Assembly: GCF_022808955.1 (NCBI RefSeq)
Contig: NZ_JAKZEY010000012.1
Location: 62,001 to 126,000 of the forward strand
DNA from: Anaerococcus sp. AGMB09787
Lineage (GTDB): Bacteria; Bacillota; Clostridia; Tissierellales; Peptoniphilaceae
DNA: 64,000 nt
Direction of reading: 5' to 3'
The notes below the pieces were generated by a model. That model was given only the letters and a program-made list of their open reading frames with translations, was not told where the DNA came from and did no database searches. Shown here in pieces: positions 51,821 to 63,290 of this stretch. The position numbers and the translations under genes were made by a program. The number at the start of each line of letters is the position of its first letter. Position 1 is the first letter of the stretch.

Positions 51821-53221
51821 ATGATAAAAGTTATAATAATGGCAGCGGGTGAGGGAACCAGGATGAAATCTGATACATCCAAGGTCCTTCATAAGATTTT
51901 ATCTAAAGAAATTATAAGGTATGTCTATGATGAAAGTAGGCTAGATAATAGCGAGACTATAATCATAGCTGGCAAAAACAAAAACAGCCTTGAAGAAATC
52001 TTTGATGGAACAAGGATAATAGAGCAAAAGATAGGCGAAGAATATCCATACGGTACAGGCTATGCTATATCCCTTGCCAAAGACTATATAGACGATAATG
52101 ACGACGTCCTAGTTTTAAATGGTGATATTCCATTAATTAAAAAAGAAGCTCTTGAGGATTTTGTCAAAGCCCACAAGGAAAGTGGAGCTAGTGTATCAGT
52201 ACTATCAAGTATTGTAGAAGATCCTACTAATTATGGAAGAATTATTAGAGATGGGGATAATAATTTTGAGGCTATAATCGAACATAGGGATTTAAGGGAT
52301 GATCAATTAGGAGTAAATGAGATTAACATTGGAATTTATGTCTTTAAGGGAGATGATCTTAAGTCTTCTCTTGATAAGCTAGATTCTAATAATGATCAAA
52401 ATGAACTATATATTACTGATTGTATCAAGATCCTTAGAGACTTAGGGAAAACTGCCCATGCCTTTGTCAATGATGATCCTAGTCTTTTTTATGGGATCAA
52501 TAATAAGAAAGAACTAGCTGAAGCGATAGAGATTATGAGAAAAAGAATAAACGATGCCTATATGTTAGATGGCGTCATAATAGAAACTCCTAATACAGTA
52601 AGTATAGAACCAGGAGTTATAATCGGCAGAGATACTATCATCTCTGGTAATGTTGTAATAAAGGGAACTACAAAGATTGGTTCCAATTGTACAATACTAG
52701 GCTCAACTAGGATTGAAGATTCTACAATAGAAGATAAGGTAAAGATAGATAATTCTATAATTGAATCATCATATATGGAAGAAGGATCAGACATAGGTCC
52801 ATATTCTCACCTTAGACCAAAGGCTCACTTAGGTAAAAATGTCCATATAGGTAATTTTGTTGAAGTCAAAAATGCTAATGTTGGAGAAGGCACTAAAGCT
52901 GGTCACCTTGCTTATATTGGAGATTGTGATTTAGGTTCCAATATAAATATTGGCTGTGGGGTTATATTTGTTAACTATGATGGTAAATTTAAACATAGGT
53001 CAATAGTAGAAGATAATGCCTTTATTGGATCTAATTCCAATATAGTAGCTCCAGTTCATATTGCAAAAGATGCTTATGTAGCAGCTGGTTCTACTATTAC
53101 CAAGGATGTAGGTTTTGGGGAATTATCTATCGAGAGAGCTGAACAAAAAAATATCGAAGGTTATACTGAAAAGAAAAGAAAAAGAGATTTAGAAAAACTT
53201 GGGAGAAGAAATGACAACTAA
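51821..53221 (+). CDS. glmU: Bifunctional GlcNAc-1-P uridyltransferase / GlcN-1-P acetyltransferase
   Basis: It makes UDP-GlcNAc for the cell wall. The N-terminal uridyltransferase has MAAGEGTRMKSDTSKVLHKI and VLNGDIPLI. The C-terminal left-handed beta helix has hexapeptide repeats from about residue 250, with HLRPKAHLG and GNFVEVKNA. It is 466 residues long. It starts 3 nt after deoD and overlaps prs by 11 nt. Confidence 0.96.
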   Translation: MIKVIIMAAGEGTRMKSDTSKVLHKILSKEIIRYVYDESRLDNSETIIIAGKNKNSLEEIFDGTRIIEQKIGEEYPYGTGYAISLAKDYIDDNDDVLVLNGDIPLIKKEALEDFVKAHKESGASVSVLSSIVEDPTNYGRIIRDGDNNFEAIIEHRDLRDDQLGVNEINIGIYVFKGDDLKSSLDKLDSNNDQNELYITDCIKILRDLGKTAHAFVNDDPSLFYGINNKKELAEAIEIMRKRINDAYMLDGVIIETPNTVSIEPGVIIGRDTIISGNVVIKGTTKIGSNCTILGSTRIEDSTIEDKVKIDNSIIESSYMEEGSDIGPYSHLRPKAHLGKNVHIGNFVEVKNANVGEGTKAGHLAYIGDCDLGSNINIGCGVIFVNYDGKFKHRSIVEDNAFIGSNSNIVAPVHIAKDAYVAAGSTITKDVGFGELSIERAEQKNIEGYTEKKRKRDLEKLGRRNDN

Positions 53222-54200
53222 TTGTAATAATGGAAAATACATTCAAAGAGGAGAATTAACACTTTTATCAGGAAATTCAAACAGAGACCTTGCAGAAAGC
53301 GTGGCTAAGTATCTAGGAATAGAGCTTCTAGATGCTGATATTGAAAAGTTTAAAGACGGCGAAGTATCTGTCAAAATCAACCAATCAATAAGGGGCAAGG
53401 ATGTATATATTATGCAACCAACATCAAGCCCTACTAATGATAACCTAATGGAGCTACTCATTTTGATAGATGCTTGTAGGAGGGCTTCTGCAGGCTATAT
53501 TAACGCTATCGTGCCATACTATGGCTATGCTAGACAAGATAGGAAGACAAGGGGTCGTGAACCTATAACTGCAAAACTCGTAGCAAACCTACTAACAACT
53601 GCAGGAGCTGATAGGGTTGTTACAATGGACCTTCACGCTGGACAAATCCAAGGATATTTTGATATACCAGTAGACCATTTTTCAGCTATAAGACTCTTAT
53701 CAACCCACTTTACAGATATAGTAAAGGATAATGCTGATGATTATGTTGTAGTAAGTCCGGACCTAGGTGGAGTAAGAAGGGCAAGAGAGTTTGCTGACTA
53801 TCTAAAACTACCTATAGCTATTATTGAAAAGAGAAGACCAAAACCAAATGTATCAGAAGTAATGTCTGTTATCGGTGAATTTAAGGGAAAACACGCTATC
53901 ATAGTTGACGATATGATAGATACAGCTGGTACTATAACCAATGCCAGTGAATTTTTGATAGATAGTGGAGCTAAGGATGTATATATAGTTGCTACTCACG
54001 GAGTATTCTCAGGAGATGCTATAGATAAACTCAATAACTCTAGGGTAAAAGAAGTAGTTATTACAGATACCATCAAACAACCTGCAGAAAAACTTATTGA
54101 TAAGCTAACTATCATGTCAATCGCACCACTTTTAGCTGAAGCTACCCACAGGATAAATACTTACGAATCAATCAGTGGCTTATTTGCGGATGGAATGTAA
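53211..54200 (+). CDS. prs: Ribose-phosphate pyrophosphokinase
   Basis: It makes PRPP for nucleotide, His and Trp synthesis. The enzyme has PTSSPTNDNLMELLILIDACRRASA, the DLHAGQIQGYF motif and the PRPP loop VDDMIDTAGT. ATG 53211 follows GGGAGAAG. The frame extends four codons upstream into glmU, but that ATG has no ribosome site. It is 329 residues long. The glmU-prs-pth-mfd order is conserved in Firmicutes. Confidence 0.96.
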   Translation: MTTNCNNGKYIQRGELTLLSGNSNRDLAESVAKYLGIELLDADIEKFKDGEVSVKINQSIRGKDVYIMQPTSSPTNDNLMELLILIDACRRASAGYINAIVPYYGYARQDRKTRGREPITAKLVANLLTTAGADRVVTMDLHAGQIQGYFDIPVDHFSAIRLLSTHFTDIVKDNADDYVVVSPDLGGVRRAREFADYLKLPIAIIEKRRPKPNVSEVMSVIGEFKGKHAIIVDDMIDTAGTITNASEFLIDSGAKDVYIVATHGVFSGDAIDKLNNSRVKEVVITDTIKQPAEKLIDKLTIMSIAPLLAEATHRINTYESISGLFADGM

Positions 54201-54202
54201 GG

Positions 54203-54781
54203 ATGTATTTAATAGTTGGACTAGGTAATCCCGGTTTACAATACGAAAATACCAGACACAATATTGGCTTTCTAACAATAGATAGGCTAAGTGAAAAATA
54301 TGGTATTAAGGTAAAAAAACTAAAATTCAAGTCACTTTATGGTCAGGGAGAAATTTCTGGCCATAAAGTTATGCTAGTAAAGCCACAAACCTACATGAAT
54401 AATTCGGGAGAAGCCGTAAGAGAGATAAAAAATTTCTTTAAAATAGATGTAGAAAAAATCATTGTTATTGTCGATGATATTGATATAGATTTTGGTACAA
54501 TAAGGATTCGTAAAAAGGGATCTGCTGGAACCCACAACGGAATGAAATCAATCATCTACCAAATCCAAGATGACAACTTTACAAGAATTAAGGTCGCTGT
54601 TGGCCAAAAGCCAGACTATATGGACCTAGCGAACTTTGTCCTATCAGGATTTAGTGAAAGTGAAGTTAAGGTAATTAGGGATGAGATTGATTTGGCTGTT
54701 GAATCTATAGAGATGATAGTCGATGAGAGAGTAGACAAGGCAATGAGCCTCTATAATTCTAAGAGACTTTTGGAAGACTAA
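54203..54781 (+). CDS. pth: Peptidyl-tRNA hydrolase
   Basis: It recycles peptidyl-tRNA dropped from ribosomes. GLGNPGLQYENTRHNIGF carries the catalytic His and conserved Asn, and AGTHNGMKSI is the second signature. It is 192 residues long, 2 nt after prs and 1 nt before mfd. Confidence 0.96.
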   Translation: MYLIVGLGNPGLQYENTRHNIGFLTIDRLSEKYGIKVKKLKFKSLYGQGEISGHKVMLVKPQTYMNNSGEAVREIKNFFKIDVEKIIVIVDDIDIDFGTIRIRKKGSAGTHNGMKSIIYQIQDDNFTRIKVAVGQKPDYMDLANFVLSGFSESEVKVIRDEIDLAVESIEMIVDERVDKAMSLYNSKRLLED

Positions 54782-54782
54782 G

Positions 54783-57700
54783 ATGAACAAATTAATTCAA
54801 ACTATAGGCGAATTGGACCAATTAAAGGAAGTAGCAAATAATATTGAAGACTATTCACCTATTTACCTATCAGGACTAACAGATGGTTTCAAACCTCACT
54901 TAGTCCTTACTTTATTTGAAAAATTTAATAAGAGCATTTTACTTATAGCAGAAAATGAATCGAGAGCTAATAGGTATCTTGATGATATAAATGGTCTTGG
55001 GGAAGATAAGGCCTATCTTTTTCCAAAGATTGATATCAACTTCTATAATATAAATAACCTAGATAGCAAGACTAGCTCACAAAGGATGGGAGTTATAAAT
55101 AGACTAATTAAGGGAGAGAAGTCCATTATAATAACAAGCCTTGAGGCCCTTACAAATAAGCTAACCCCAGTGGACTATTATAAGAACTCATTCTTTACCA
55201 TTGATGAAGATTCTATTATTGATATAGATGATTTTATAAGAAAGCTATCAGATCTTTCTTATAGTCCATCCTCCCTGGTAGAAAACAAGGGAGAGTTTGC
55301 TAAACGTGGATCCATTATAGACTTCTGGCCAGTTGATTTAGATAATCCGATAAGGCTTGAATTATTTGATGATGAAGTCGATTCGATAAGGGCCTTTGAT
55401 AAGGATAGTCAAAGAACCATAGAAAAAATATCAAGGGTTGAAATAGGCCCTGTTTCTGAGCTTCTATATTCAAAAGAAGATTATGATAAGGTAATCAAGA
55501 ATATAAAGAGCGAAATAGATAGCCTTTCGAATAACAGTGTATATGATTACCAAAAACTCATTAGCAAGTATGAGCAAATAATCTCCTTTATAGATAACAG
55601 TATATATGTTGCCAATGACGACATGATCAATCCCTACAGGAAGGATAATTACTCAAACTTTTTTGATTATCTAGATCAAAATACAATAGTTGCCTTTGAT
55701 GATTTAAGTAGGATAGCCAAATCCTATGATGAAGCCTACAGGGCTTTCCTAGAAGATCTTGCCCTTCAAATGGAAAATGGGGAAGTATTTAGTAGCTTTG
55801 AGGATGTTAGGATAGATATTAATGACATTTATCCACTTATTGAAGAATATAATATTATAAATCTAACCTCTATACTAAAAAGAGCAAAGCTATTTTCTCC
55901 CAAAAAAATTATCGAGATTAAGGCAATAGAGGCTGAAAACTTTAATGGTAAGCTTGACTATTATTTGGATCGAACTATAGAAATAGCCGTTAATAAGGGC
56001 AAGGTATTTGCCCTAGCCTCAAGTAGTGAAGAGGCTGATAAATTATTTAATTCCTACCTAGATAAAAATTTTGTGAGCGTAGGTAGGGCTGAAGAAGACC
56101 TTGATTATAACAAGATTCCAATTCAAATATCAGATAAGTCTTCAAGCACTGGCTATTATCTAAGGGACTTAGATTTTTATGTCTTTACAAGTAAGGAAAT
56201 ATTTGGTAGTCAAAAGAAGGCTAAGAGGAAAAAAACTAATAAAAAGCCTTCCTCAAATCAGATTATAAACTACTCTGACCTTGATATAGGGGACTTTGTA
56301 GTTCATGAAAATAACGGTATAGGAGTCTACCAAGGCCTCAAAAAAATCGAAGTAAATAATATAGAAAAGGATTTTATAGTAATCCAATATAGGGGAACAG
56401 ACAAGCTCTTTGTACCAGTTGATCAAATGAACCTTGTAAGTAAGTACATAGGTTCTAAGGGAGAAAAACCTAAACTATCTTCACTAGGAACAGCTACCTG
56501 GCAAAATGCTAAGAATAGGGCCAAGAAGGCTGTAGATGAAATAGCAGATGACTTAGTAGATCTCTATGCTAAGAGGGCCAAAACCAGGGGACATGCCTTT
56601 AGTAAGGATACGGTGTGGCAAGATGAGTTTGAGAATTCTTTCCCTTATGAAGAAACCTATAGTCAAGTAAGGTCTTTAAATGAAATTAAGGCTGATATGG
56701 AATCCGATATTCCTATGGACCGACTCCTTTGTGGGGATGTTGGCTTTGGAAAAACTGAAGTTGCCCTAAGGGCTGCCTTTAAGGCTGTTATGGATGGTTA
56801 CCAGGTAGCCTTCTTGGTGCCTACTACAATTCTTGCCAATCAGCATTATGAGACTATGCTCAAGCGTTATGAAAAATTCCCTATTAATGTTCAGATGGTA
56901 TCTAGATTTAATTCCAAGCAAAAACAGGATAAAATCCTAAAGGATCTAAAACAAGGCAAGGTCGATATAATAGTGGGTACCCACAGGCTCTTGTCTAAGG
57001 ATGTTGCCTTCAAGAAGCTAGGCCTTCTGATAATAGACGAGGAACAAAGATTTGGAGTAAAGCATAAGGAAAAGCTAAAGAAAATTAAGGCTTCTATCGA
57101 TGTTTTATCCCTATCAGCAACCCCAATCCCAAGGACCCTCCAAATGTCCCTATCAGGAATAAGAGACCTATCAACCTTAGATGAGCCACCAGAAGAAAGA
57201 ATGCCAGTCAATACCTATGTTATAGAATATGATGAAGCTATTATAAAGCAGGCCATGGATAGGGAGCTTAATAGGGATGGTCAGGTCTACTTTGTCTACA
57301 ATAGGGTAAATAATATCGACAAACTCTATAATCACATAAGTAGCCTAGAGCCAGATTCCAATATAGGCATAATCCATGGTAAGCTAAGTCCTAGACAGAT
57401 AGAAGAAACTATGATGGACTTTGTCAATGGGGACATAGATATACTTTTGGCGACAACTATCATAGAAACTGGAATGGACATAGCAAATGTAAATACTATG
57501 ATAATTTTCGATGCTGATAATCTAGGACTTGGTCAACTTTACCAACTTAAGGGAAGAATTGGTAGGGGAAATAGGTCATCCTATGCTTACTTTACCTATA
57601 GAAGTGGTAAAGTATTAACAGAAGTTAGTGAAAAGAGACTTAAGTCCATCAGAGATTTCTCTGACTTTGGTTCAGGCTACAAGATAGCAATGAAAGACTT

Positions 57701-58280
57701 AGAGCTTAGGGGAGCAGGCAATCTCTTGGGTGAGAGCCAATCGGGCCATGTTGAGGCAATAGGATATGATCTCTATGTCAAGTTCCTTCAAAATGCTGTA
57801 GAAAAAGCTTCAGGTAAGGATATAGATATCAAAGAAAAATTAGATGTCTATGTTGATATCAAGGTTGATGCCTATATACCTAACTTCTATATAGAAGATC
57901 AATCTCAAAAAATAGAGATTTATAAAAGAATTGCAAGTATAGAAAACGAAGAAGATTACAATGATTTACTTGAAGATTTGATAGATGTATATGGGGATAT
58001 ACCAGTAATGGTAGACAATATTATGTATATCGCCCTAATAAAATCTTTAGCAGATCAAGTTAATATACGTGAAATTCGAGAAAAAAACGGTAATATTAAT
58101 CTATATTTTGAAAATAAAGATACCTTTACTTTCAAAGAACTGGCCGAGATAAATCAAACCTTTGAGGGAGAAATGTCACTTGATCTTTCAGTAAATCCGG
58201 CCTTCAAAATTCCGGTATCTAAGCTAAAACTTATTGATACCTACGAATTATTAAAAACAATAAAAAAAATAAGGAGTTAA
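54783..58280 (+). CDS. mfd: Transcription-repair coupling factor Mfd
   Basis: It removes stalled RNA polymerase and recruits UvrA. Visible in order are the degenerate UvrB-like N-terminal region (1-450), the CarD-like polymerase-interaction domain ([18 protein letters not shown], about 500-560), the SF2 translocase with [11 protein letters not shown] and DEEQRFGV, and the RG and C-terminal TRCF domains. At 1165 residues it is full length. Confidence 0.96.
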   Translation: MNKLIQTIGELDQLKEVANNIEDYSPIYLSGLTDGFKPHLVLTLFEKFNKSILLIAENESRANRYLDDINGLGEDKAYLFPKIDINFYNINNLDSKTSSQRMGVINRLIKGEKSIIITSLEALTNKLTPVDYYKNSFFTIDEDSIIDIDDFIRKLSDLSYSPSSLVENKGEFAKRGSIIDFWPVDLDNPIRLELFDDEVDSIRAFDKDSQRTIEKISRVEIGPVSELLYSKEDYDKVIKNIKSEIDSLSNNSVYDYQKLISKYEQIISFIDNSIYVANDDMINPYRKDNYSNFFDYLDQNTIVAFDDLSRIAKSYDEAYRAFLEDLALQMENGEVFSSFEDVRIDINDIYPLIEEYNIINLTSILKRAKLFSPKKIIEIKAIEAENFNGKLDYYLDRTIEIAVNKGKVFALASSSEEADKLFNSYLDKNFVSVGRAEEDLDYNKIPIQISDKSSSTGYYLRDLDFYVFTSKEIFGSQKKAKRKKTNKKPSSNQIINYSDLDIGDFVVHENNGIGVYQGLKKIEVNNIEKDFIVIQYRGTDKLFVPVDQMNLVSKYIGSKGEKPKLSSLGTATWQNAKNRAKKAVDEIADDLVDLYAKRAKTRGHAFSKDTVWQDEFENSFPYEETYSQVRSLNEIKADMESDIPMDRLLCGDVGFGKTEVALRAAFKAVMDGYQVAFLVPTTILANQHYETMLKRYEKFPINVQMVSRFNSKQKQDKILKDLKQGKVDIIVGTHRLLSKDVAFKKLGLLIIDEEQRFGVKHKEKLKKIKASIDVLSLSATPIPRTLQMSLSGIRDLSTLDEPPEERMPVNTYVIEYDEAIIKQAMDRELNRDGQVYFVYNRVNNIDKLYNHISSLEPDSNIGIIHGKLSPRQIEETMMDFVNGDIDILLATTIIETGMDIANVNTMIIFDADNLGLGQLYQLKGRIGRGNRSSYAYFTYRSGKVLTEVSEKRLKSIRDFSDFGSGYKIAMKDLELRGAGNLLGESQSGHVEAIGYDLYVKFLQNAVEKASGKDIDIKEKLDVYVDIKVDAYIPNFYIEDQSQKIEIYKRIASIENEEDYNDLLEDLIDVYGDIPVMVDNIMYIALIKSLADQVNIREIREKNGNINLYFENKDTFTFKELAEINQTFEGEMSLDLSVNPAFKIPVSKLKLIDTYELLKTIKKIRS

Positions 58281-58281
58281 T

Positions 58282-59364
58282 ATGAAAAACAAATTTATTC
58301 CGGTAGTATTGCTTGCGTCAGTACTTTTTGCTGCTTGTGGTAACCAAAATACTACAACAACAAATGAAACTAGCAGTAATCAAACAGAACAAAGTCAAAA
58401 GGCAAGTAGCAAGGAAGACCTTGATGATAATACAGTTGCTATAGTAGCCGGAGAAAAAATCAGCAAGGATGATTACAAAGAGGAAATTAGTTTTTATGCC
58501 TCAATGCTTGCAAGCCAACAACAACTTAAGCAATCAATAGTAAATATGATGGTCCAAGATAAACTTATCGAAAATGACATCAAGAAGAATAACATCGAGA
58601 TAAATGATAAGGAAGTTGATGATTCTCTTATGACTGCTATCCAAAACTCTGGTGGTCAAGAACAATTTGACAAAAACTTAGATGATTACAACATGGATAT
58701 TGAGAAATTTAAGGAAACACTAAGAAAAGACTTGGTTTATACAAAACACAGAGAATGGTTCGAAGCAAATAATAAGCCAACAGACGAAGAAATTAACAAA
58801 TATTTTGAAGAAAATAAAGATAGCTTAATCAAGGTAGATGCTAGTCACATCCTTGTAGGAGATGAGGAATTAGCTAAGGAAATTAAAGAAAAAATTGACA
58901 ATGGTGAAAATTTTGAAGAATTAGCTAAAAAATATTCTGAAGATACAGGATCTGCTGCAAATGGTGGTGCGCTAGGAGCATTTGGCAAGGGTCAAATGGT
59001 TAAAGAATTTGAAGAAGTTGCTTTTTCTTTGGGCGAAGGTGAGATAAGTGATATAGTTAAATCACAATACGGCTACCATATCATAAAAGTAAATGATATT
59101 AAAGATAGTGTAGATGATGTAAAAGAAGAAATAATAAAGGCCCTAAACGACAAAAAATATTCAGATTACCTAAAAAAGCTAAATGAAGATTCTAACGTAG
59201 TAACAGAATTTTCAGTAGACAGTGACGAAGAAACTCCAAGTACTGAATCTGAAAATACAGAAACTTCAAACGTAGAAAGCACAACTACTGAAAGTACTAG
59301 TACCGAAGAAAATGAGGGTTCTGTAGAAACAGAAGCTTCCACAGATGAAGAAAAGAATAAATAA
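58282..59364 (+). CDS. prsA: PrsA-like foldase lipoprotein (parvulin PPIase)
   Basis: This extracytoplasmic folding factor has a lipoprotein signal (LFAAC, C19), a Thr/Ser/Asn linker and SurA-like helices. A parvulin domain follows at about 185-275 ([33 protein letters not shown]). The tail of about 45 residues is a Thr/Ser/Glu-rich disordered stretch, possibly spanning the wall. It is co-transcribed with mfd (1 nt) and overlaps a second lipoprotein by 20 nt. Confidence 0.92.
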   Translation: MKNKFIPVVLLASVLFAACGNQNTTTTNETSSNQTEQSQKASSKEDLDDNTVAIVAGEKISKDDYKEEISFYASMLASQQQLKQSIVNMMVQDKLIENDIKKNNIEINDKEVDDSLMTAIQNSGGQEQFDKNLDDYNMDIEKFKETLRKDLVYTKHREWFEANNKPTDEEINKYFEENKDSLIKVDASHILVGDEELAKEIKEKIDNGENFEELAKKYSEDTGSAANGGALGAFGKGQMVKEFEEVAFSLGEGEISDIVKSQYGYHIIKVNDIKDSVDDVKEEIIKALNDKKYSDYLKKLNEDSNVVTEFSVDSDEETPSTESENTETSNVESTTTESTSTEENEGSVETEASTDEEKNK

Positions 59365-60265
59365 TTCAAGAAAAAACAATATAATATGGCTTGCAGGTCT
59401 TAGCCTGTTATTAGTCTTATCCTCTTGCTCCAGAGGCTCTACCACTGCCAATGCTATAGCTACTGTTGATAAAGAAATAATAACTAGTGAAGAATTTAGA
59501 AATGAATTAGAATTCTACCACAGCTATTATACAAGTCTTTATGGAAGTGACTTTTGGAATGAGAAGTATAAGAAAAATAAGACCTATGAGCAGGTCCTCA
59601 AGGATGATTTAATTGATTCTATGATCAAGGATAAGGTAATGCTAAATGACTTAAGAAACAATAAGGTAAAGGTTGATGAGAATTTAGCCATAGAATTGAA
59701 AGATAAACTTACTGATACCCTTAATGGAGAAGATAGCCTTAGGGCAAACATTGATGCCCTAGGAGTTAATGAAGCATCATTTGAGGATATTTTATACAAT
59801 GATTCGATAAGGGAGAGACACTACGATTATTTCTTGGAGTCTAATTCTATTAAAGATAAGGAAATCTTAGAATACTATGAGGAAGATGAAAATCTTCACA
59901 GGATGTATAAGTACGATGCCCTAATCTTTGAAGATGAGACCTTTGCTAAGCTTGCCAAGGAAGAGATTAAGTCTAGTGAAGACTTCAAAAAGATGTTAAA
60001 TCAAAAGGTAAAAAATTTCGAAGTTTATAAGTCGGACTTTGTCTATGCCGATGATGAGCTTTTATCCTTATCAAAATTAAAGGAAAAAGAAGTAGTAAGT
60101 GATGTAATAGCTTATGAAGATAAGTATGTTATTTTGATGATTAATTCGTACAATGACAATAAAACAGAACTTTTGATTAATGCTAAGGATATCTACTTAA
60201 GAAATGCCTACGAAAAATATTTAAATGACCTGGTAAAAAAATCTAAGATTAAGGTTTTTGTTTGA
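59345..60265 (+). CDS. PrsA/SurA-like lipoprotein lacking a recognisable parvulin core
   Basis: A lipoprotein signal (VLSSC, C28) leads into the SurA-N pattern [21 protein letters not shown]. Long helices follow, as in PrsA. The region where the parvulin should be (about 200-275) keeps some spacing but lacks the HILV and GGxLG signatures. It is probably a chaperone paralogue of the preceding PrsA without isomerase activity. It overlaps prsA by 20 nt. Confidence 0.75.
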   Translation: MKKRINNSRKNNIIWLAGLSLLLVLSSCSRGSTTANAIATVDKEIITSEEFRNELEFYHSYYTSLYGSDFWNEKYKKNKTYEQVLKDDLIDSMIKDKVMLNDLRNNKVKVDENLAIELKDKLTDTLNGEDSLRANIDALGVNEASFEDILYNDSIRERHYDYFLESNSIKDKEILEYYEEDENLHRMYKYDALIFEDETFAKLAKEEIKSSEDFKKMLNQKVKNFEVYKSDFVYADDELLSLSKLKEKEVVSDVIAYEDKYVILMINSYNDNKTELLINAKDIYLRNAYEKYLNDLVKKSKIKVFV

Positions 60266-60270
60266 AAGGC

Positions 60271-60299
60271 TTGAAATAAGTAAATTTCTTATGTATAAT
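60271..60299 (+). promoter_or_regulatory. Promoter of hup
   Basis: TTGAAA (60271-60276) and TATAAT (60294-60299) are separated by 17 bp. Confidence 0.8.
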
Positions 60300-60344
60300 C
60301 TATTTTAGAGTTAAACAGAATTATAGTGATTTATAGGAGGAAAC

Positions 60345-60623
60345 ATGAATAAATCAGATTTATTAGTAAATATTTCAGAAAAAAGTGGTCTTAAAAAGAG
60401 TGATGCAGAAAGAGCTTTAAATGCATTCATAGAAACAGTTACAGAGAGCCTAATCGAAGGAGATAAGGTACAATTAGTTGGTTTTGGAACATTTGAAGTT
60501 AGAGATAGAAAAGCAAGAGAAGGAAGAAACCCTAGAAAACCTGAAGAAGTAATTCAAATTCCAGCATCTAAAGCACCAGTATTTAAAGCAGGAAAAACTC
60601 TTAAAGAAGCTGTTAATAAATAA
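60345..60623 (+). CDS. hup: HU-type DNA-binding protein
   Basis: This nucleoid protein bends DNA. The 92-residue chain has the HU start MNKSDLLVNISEKSGLKKSD and the beta-arm signature GFGTFEVRDRKAREGRNPR. The Shine-Dalgarno is AGGAGG. It is monocistronic, with a promoter and terminator. Confidence 0.97.
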   Translation: MNKSDLLVNISEKSGLKKSDAERALNAFIETVTESLIEGDKVQLVGFGTFEVRDRKAREGRNPRKPEEVIQIPASKAPVFKAGKTLKEAVNK

Positions 60624-60643
60624 TATTGGGATATGAAAAAACC

Positions 60644-60674
60644 GGTCTTGAAATAAAGTACCGGTTATTTTTTT
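60644..60674. terminator. Bidirectional terminator between hup and rqcH
   Basis: A perfect 7-bp AACCGGT/ACCGGTT stem (60650-60656 with 60660-60666) has T-runs on both strands. The rqcH stop codon (60665-60667) lies in the stem. Confidence 0.82.
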
Positions 60675-62410
60675 ACCTCAAATTTATCTGATAAATCAAC
60701 ACTAGTATCAACCCTTATAGTTTTAAAATCATTGTAATAGACCATGCCAGGTTTAGCTCCCTTGGCCTTATTTACATTTTTCTTTTCTGTATAATCTACA
60801 TCAACCTTGATACCCTTAGGGATGGATGAGTTAATGGCAGCAAGATAGGCTCCTATATAGATATCCTCATCATTAATATTGTCATTTCTTAGGATAACAT
60901 GGCTTCCAGCTAGGTCTTTTATATGGAACCAGATATCATCTTTATTGGCAAATTTTAAGGTTAGTTCATCATTTTGCTTGGAATTTTTACCGACAAAGAT
61001 ATCAGACTCATTTGCTGTTACATAGTGGTATGGCTTAGACTTTTTGTGGTGGATTTTCTTACTCTTAGAATTTTTCTTTATAATCCTTGCATCTTCTAAT
61101 TCCTCCCTTATATCCAATAAGTCATCTATACTTTCTGACCTATTTATGAAATCTTGTACTTGGAGGAGGTACTTGTGAAGCTCGTCTTGCTTAGGCATAT
61201 CCTTTATGGCATAATCGTAGGAGGCCTTTAGTTTCTTAGCCTTATCGTAGGCAGCCTTAACATTATCCCAAGGATTTTTGGAAGGGTCTATAGGAACTTC
61301 TACTTCCTTGTTATTATCATAAAAGTCTAATAGGCTGACTTTGCTATCGCCCTTATTTATTTTGTAAACATTGGCAGCTAAGAGGTCTCCCTTTCTTTTG
61401 TAGGAGTCAATTTTTCCTTTTTTGTCTAAGTTATCAGAGAGAATTTTTTTCTTCCTCAAAACTGATTTTATATTGGAGTTGATCTTTTTGTTCAAATCAC
61501 TTTTCATCTGATTTAGTCTATCATGAGTCTTGTTGGTATTGAAATATTCCTCAATAGCTTCACTCATAGTTGGATAAGTCATCTCTTCAAGGGCTAAGTT
61601 GCTCAGCCTTATGGTATGAAAGTCCTTAGCTTTTTTTGTATTTGAATAGGAAAAAGAACCTAAGTCATTGGTTTTGATCTTTACTCTTAGGCTTAATAAC
61701 TCATCGTTTAACCTTTCCTTCTCATCTTCGCTAACAAGTCCCCAATTAATCCTATCGTCAATTCCTGCTCTTGCTATTAGCTCCTTACCAATAGATGGAG
61801 AAAAGCCCGTATAATTTTGTTGAAAAATTTTGTATGGGACTTGGTTGTCTGGAAGTTTTTGATCGATAGTGAATATGTCCCTAGTAAAGGATTCTTCGCT
61901 TATATCTACCTTATCATCTCCTATAAATTCATAGGGGAGGGATGGGAAGATCTCTCTAACAGAAGACATTTCTTCATTGACTCTTTTTATAGCATCAATA
62001 ATCTTCATATCTTCATCTACCAAGATTATATTAGAATATTTGCCCATAATTTCTACTATGAGTTTTTTATTTTTATCAAAGCCAAGCTCATCTATGGATG
62101 ATATAGAGAAAATTATGACTCTATCGAGTCCCTTTTGGCTTATATCTACAATTTTACCTTGGTTAATATGCTTTCTTAATACCATACAAAAATTTGGTGG
62201 TTTGTCTGGATTTTCATATTTTAATTTTGTTAAATTAACCCTAGCCTCGTTATTATTGGCACTTAGTAATAGTTTATAAGTCTTACCACGAGAATAAATA
62301 TTAAAAACTATGTCGTTTTTTGATGGTTGATTTATCTTTTGAATTTTGCCTCCCAAAAGTAAGTCTTTGAGTTCATTAACAACTTTTCGAGTTACTATTC
62401 CATCATACAT
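60665..62410 (-). CDS. rqcH: Ribosome quality control protein RqcH (NEMF/FbpA family)
   Basis: It binds stalled 50S-peptidyl-tRNA and adds C-terminal Ala tails. It has an N-terminal NFACT-N domain with the GLDRV (DR) motif, a coiled-coil middle (about 290-440) and the NFACT-R domain with DDIWFHIKDLAGSHVIL. It is 581 residues long. Its promoter region diverges from gmk; a TATAAT is present on the minus strand at 62434-62429. Confidence 0.93.
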   Translation of the reverse strand: MYDGIVTRKVVNELKDLLLGGKIQKINQPSKNDIVFNIYSRGKTYKLLLSANNNEARVNLTKLKYENPDKPPNFCMVLRKHINQGKIVDISQKGLDRVIIFSISSIDELGFDKNKKLIVEIMGKYSNIILVDEDMKIIDAIKRVNEEMSSVREIFPSLPYEFIGDDKVDISEESFTRDIFTIDQKLPDNQVPYKIFQQNYTGFSPSIGKELIARAGIDDRINWGLVSEDEKERLNDELLSLRVKIKTNDLGSFSYSNTKKAKDFHTIRLSNLALEEMTYPTMSEAIEEYFNTNKTHDRLNQMKSDLNKKINSNIKSVLRKKKILSDNLDKKGKIDSYKRKGDLLAANVYKINKGDSKVSLLDFYDNNKEVEVPIDPSKNPWDNVKAAYDKAKKLKASYDYAIKDMPKQDELHKYLLQVQDFINRSESIDDLLDIREELEDARIIKKNSKSKKIHHKKSKPYHYVTANESDIFVGKNSKQNDELTLKFANKDDIWFHIKDLAGSHVILRNDNINDEDIYIGAYLAAINSSIPKGIKVDVDYTEKKNVNKAKGAKPGMVYYNDFKTIRVDTSVDLSDKFEVKK

Positions 62411-62451
62411 CTAATCACCTCACTTGAAATTATACATTTAATTTCTTATAC

Positions 62452-62480
62452 TTGAAGTAAAACTTTTCTAAAAGTAGAAT
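62452..62480 (+). promoter_or_regulatory. Promoter of gmk-rpoZ-coaBC
   Basis: TTGAAG (62452-62457) and TAGAAT (62475-62480) are separated by 17 bp. Confidence 0.6.
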
Positions 62481-62500
62481 ATGAATAATAAGGGGGCTAG

Positions 62501-63109
62501 ATGAAAAAGGGATTTTTATTAGTTATTTCTGGGCCATCAGGCGTCGGAAAAGGAACTGTATTACACGATCTTATGAATACTCAATCAAATCTTGTTTATT
62601 CTGTTTCAGCTACAACTAGGAAGAAGAGAGACGGCGAAATAGAAGGAGTTTCTTATTTTTATAAGAGTAGGGAAGAATTTGAACAGATGATTAAAGAGGG
62701 CAAGTTTTTGGAATATGCCTACGTTCACAACAACTATTATGGAACTCCTAAGGAATTTGTTGAAGATAAGATCAATGAAGGCAAAATTGTCATACTTGAG
62801 ATTGATGTTCAAGGAGCTGTTAATGTCAAAAAGAACACTGATAATGGGGTATTTATTTTCTTGGCTCCTCCATCATTAAAGGAATTAGAAAATAGGATAG
62901 TAGGCCGTGGTACAGAGACTGATGAAGACATTAAACTAAGGATGCATAACGCTAGAAAAGAGCTTATGTACATAAATGACTATGACTACTTAGTGGTTAA
63001 CGACCATTTGAACTCTGCCATCACTTCAGTTAACGAAATAATTAACGCTGAAAAACATAGGGTATATAGAGAAGACGATATAGATTTTAAGGAGGATAAT
63101 AATGAATAA
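62501..63109 (+). CDS. gmk: Guanylate kinase
   Basis: It phosphorylates GMP to GDP. The P-loop is SGPSGVGKGT. The GMP-binding segment has SATTRKKRDGEIEGVSYFY. The lid contains RIVGRGTETDED. It is 202 residues long. It overlaps rpoZ by 8 nt. Confidence 0.96.
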   Translation: MKKGFLLVISGPSGVGKGTVLHDLMNTQSNLVYSVSATTRKKRDGEIEGVSYFYKSREEFEQMIKEGKFLEYAYVHNNYYGTPKEFVEDKINEGKIVILEIDVQGAVNVKKNTDNGVFIFLAPPSLKELENRIVGRGTETDEDIKLRMHNARKELMYINDYDYLVVNDHLNSAITSVNEIINAEKHRVYREDDIDFKEDNNE

Positions 63110-63290
63110 TCCATCATTTAAAGAATTAGGTGAAATAAGTCCAAGCAGGTACGAAATAGCAATGATGGCTGCCAAGAGGGCTAGAAGAATTGTAAATGGA
63201 TCAGCTCCACTTACAGAAGACATTGAAGCAAAGCCAGTAACTCAAGCTTTACATGAAATCATGGAAAGAAAAGTCAGCAAGGATGAGTGA
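63102..63290 (+). CDS. rpoZ: RNA polymerase omega subunit
   Basis: The 62-residue subunit helps assemble beta'. SRYEIAMMAAKRARRI is the family helix, and KPVTQALHEI follows. It starts inside gmk after AAGGAGG and overlaps coaBC by 8 nt. Confidence 0.93.
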   Translation: MNNPSFKELGEISPSRYEIAMMAAKRARRIVNGSAPLTEDIEAKPVTQALHEIMERKVSKDE

